Positions 63,775-64,000 of a stretch of DNA of 64,000 bases are shown here, in pieces. How positions within the stretch are numbered: the stretch's first letter is position 1; every line of letters begins with the position of its first letter. A model generated the notes under the pieces. The model did no database searches. It was not told the origin of the DNA and saw only the letters and a list, made by a program, of their open reading frames with translations. The DNA is from CAVVFX01 sp963747535 (GTDB lineage Bacteria > Acidobacteriota > Terriglobia > Bryobacterales > Bryobacteraceae), in the NCBI GenBank assembly GCA_963747535.1, contig CAVVFX010000019.1, forward strand, positions 124,001-188,000. The letters are read 5' to 3'. The translations under genes were made by a program, and so were the position numbers.

Positions 63775-64000
63775 ATGTCAGCCACCAGCAGCCTGCGGCA
63801 GAAGTCGACGCAGGCCAGAGGCCTGATCCACAACGTTTTCTGGTGGGTCTTCGCTATTTCCGTCGCTCTCGTGCTGGCCGGCTGCGGTAATCCGCTGAAG
63901 CCGCGCATCGACGCCGAGACTCGCCAGGTTGCCGAAGCCAAAAGCCGCGTCGACAAGATTCACAAGGAAGTAGACAGCGACCTCCAGAAGGAGCCGGACC
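63775..64000 (+). CDS. start of a membrane-associated protein, runs off the window
   Basis: The ATG follows the stop of the preceding gene without a gap and the frame is open to the right edge (75 codons). Residues ~20-40 form a hydrophobic segment with LAGCGN, which could be a lipobox although it stands rather far from the start (Cys near residue 40). A charged helical part (RQVAEAKSRVDKIHKEVDSDL) follows. Family not recognised; the rest lies beyond the window. Confidence 0.7.
   Translation, partial: MSATSSLRQKSTQARGLIHNVFWWVFAISVALVLAGCGNPLKPRIDAETRQVAEAKSRVDKIHKEVDSDLQKEPD

Overview
The window looks like a chromosomal segment of an Acidobacteriota bacterium, most likely a Bryobacterales/Solibacter-type soil organism. 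This is inferred from gene content and style: an orphan Oar-type TonB receptor with a carboxypeptidase-like N-terminal domain, many secreted carbohydrate-active enzymes with twin-arginine-like leaders, an exosortase, high GC, and many small palindromic repeats between genes. No tRNA, rRNA or CRISPR array was seen.

Layout. 0-6 kb: end of an S9 peptidase, a DUF4342 protein, an esterase/SUMF1-like pair, a ygiD-type dioxygenase broken by one in-frame TGA, and a beta-lactamase-fold hydrolase. 6-10 kb: hicB with a decayed hicA, then an AraC regulator divergent from an aldo/keto reductase and a SnoaL-like protein. 10-13.4 kb: TonB receptor. 13.8-18.5 kb: purQ-purL-purF with overlapping ends, then a coiled-coil small protein. 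18.5-20 kb: rdgB, rph and a small membrane protein on the minus strand. 20-21.6 kb: exosortase and EpsI. 22-28 kb, minus strand: cupin protein with a 50-residue membrane peptide, GT-C-like membrane protein, murB, nucleotide pyrophosphatase-like enzyme, GH28. 28.3-29 kb: DciA-like protein and gatC. 29-34 kb is an accessory island: IS110-family remnant, DUF4160/DUF2442 pair, a type IV McrBC restriction system whose McrB carries two EVE-like modules, and a structured non-coding stretch. 35-42.7 kb: gnd, PfkB-type sugar kinase, GH28, enoyl-CoA hydratase, CoA-transferase and a sugar epimerase. 42.8-46 kb: tldD, tldE and a membrane-anchored protein. 46-50 kb: a short secretin-type N-domain protein, a D-threonine-aldolase-like enzyme and dnaG. 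50-61 kb: GH95-like hydrolase, ice-binding protein with a PEP-CTERM-like tail, fused indolepyruvate oxidoreductase, ferric-reductase-like protein and a third GH28. 61-64 kb: Spy/CpxP-like repeat protein and a PspA cluster that runs off the end.

How it works together. Three GH28 enzymes, a GH95-like hydrolase, an esterase, a sugar-acid-type kinase and 6-phosphogluconate dehydrogenase point to use of plant polysaccharides, especially pectin. The exosortase and the PEP-CTERM-like ice-binding protein may form an enzyme-substrate pair 33 kb apart. The most notable items are the tandem-EVE McrBC system with a possible leader ORF and hairpin, the IS110 remnant with a bridge-RNA-like upstream region, and several families of palindromic repeats, some of them inside coding sequences (twice in the indolepyruvate oxidoreductase gene, once in a signal-peptide region).
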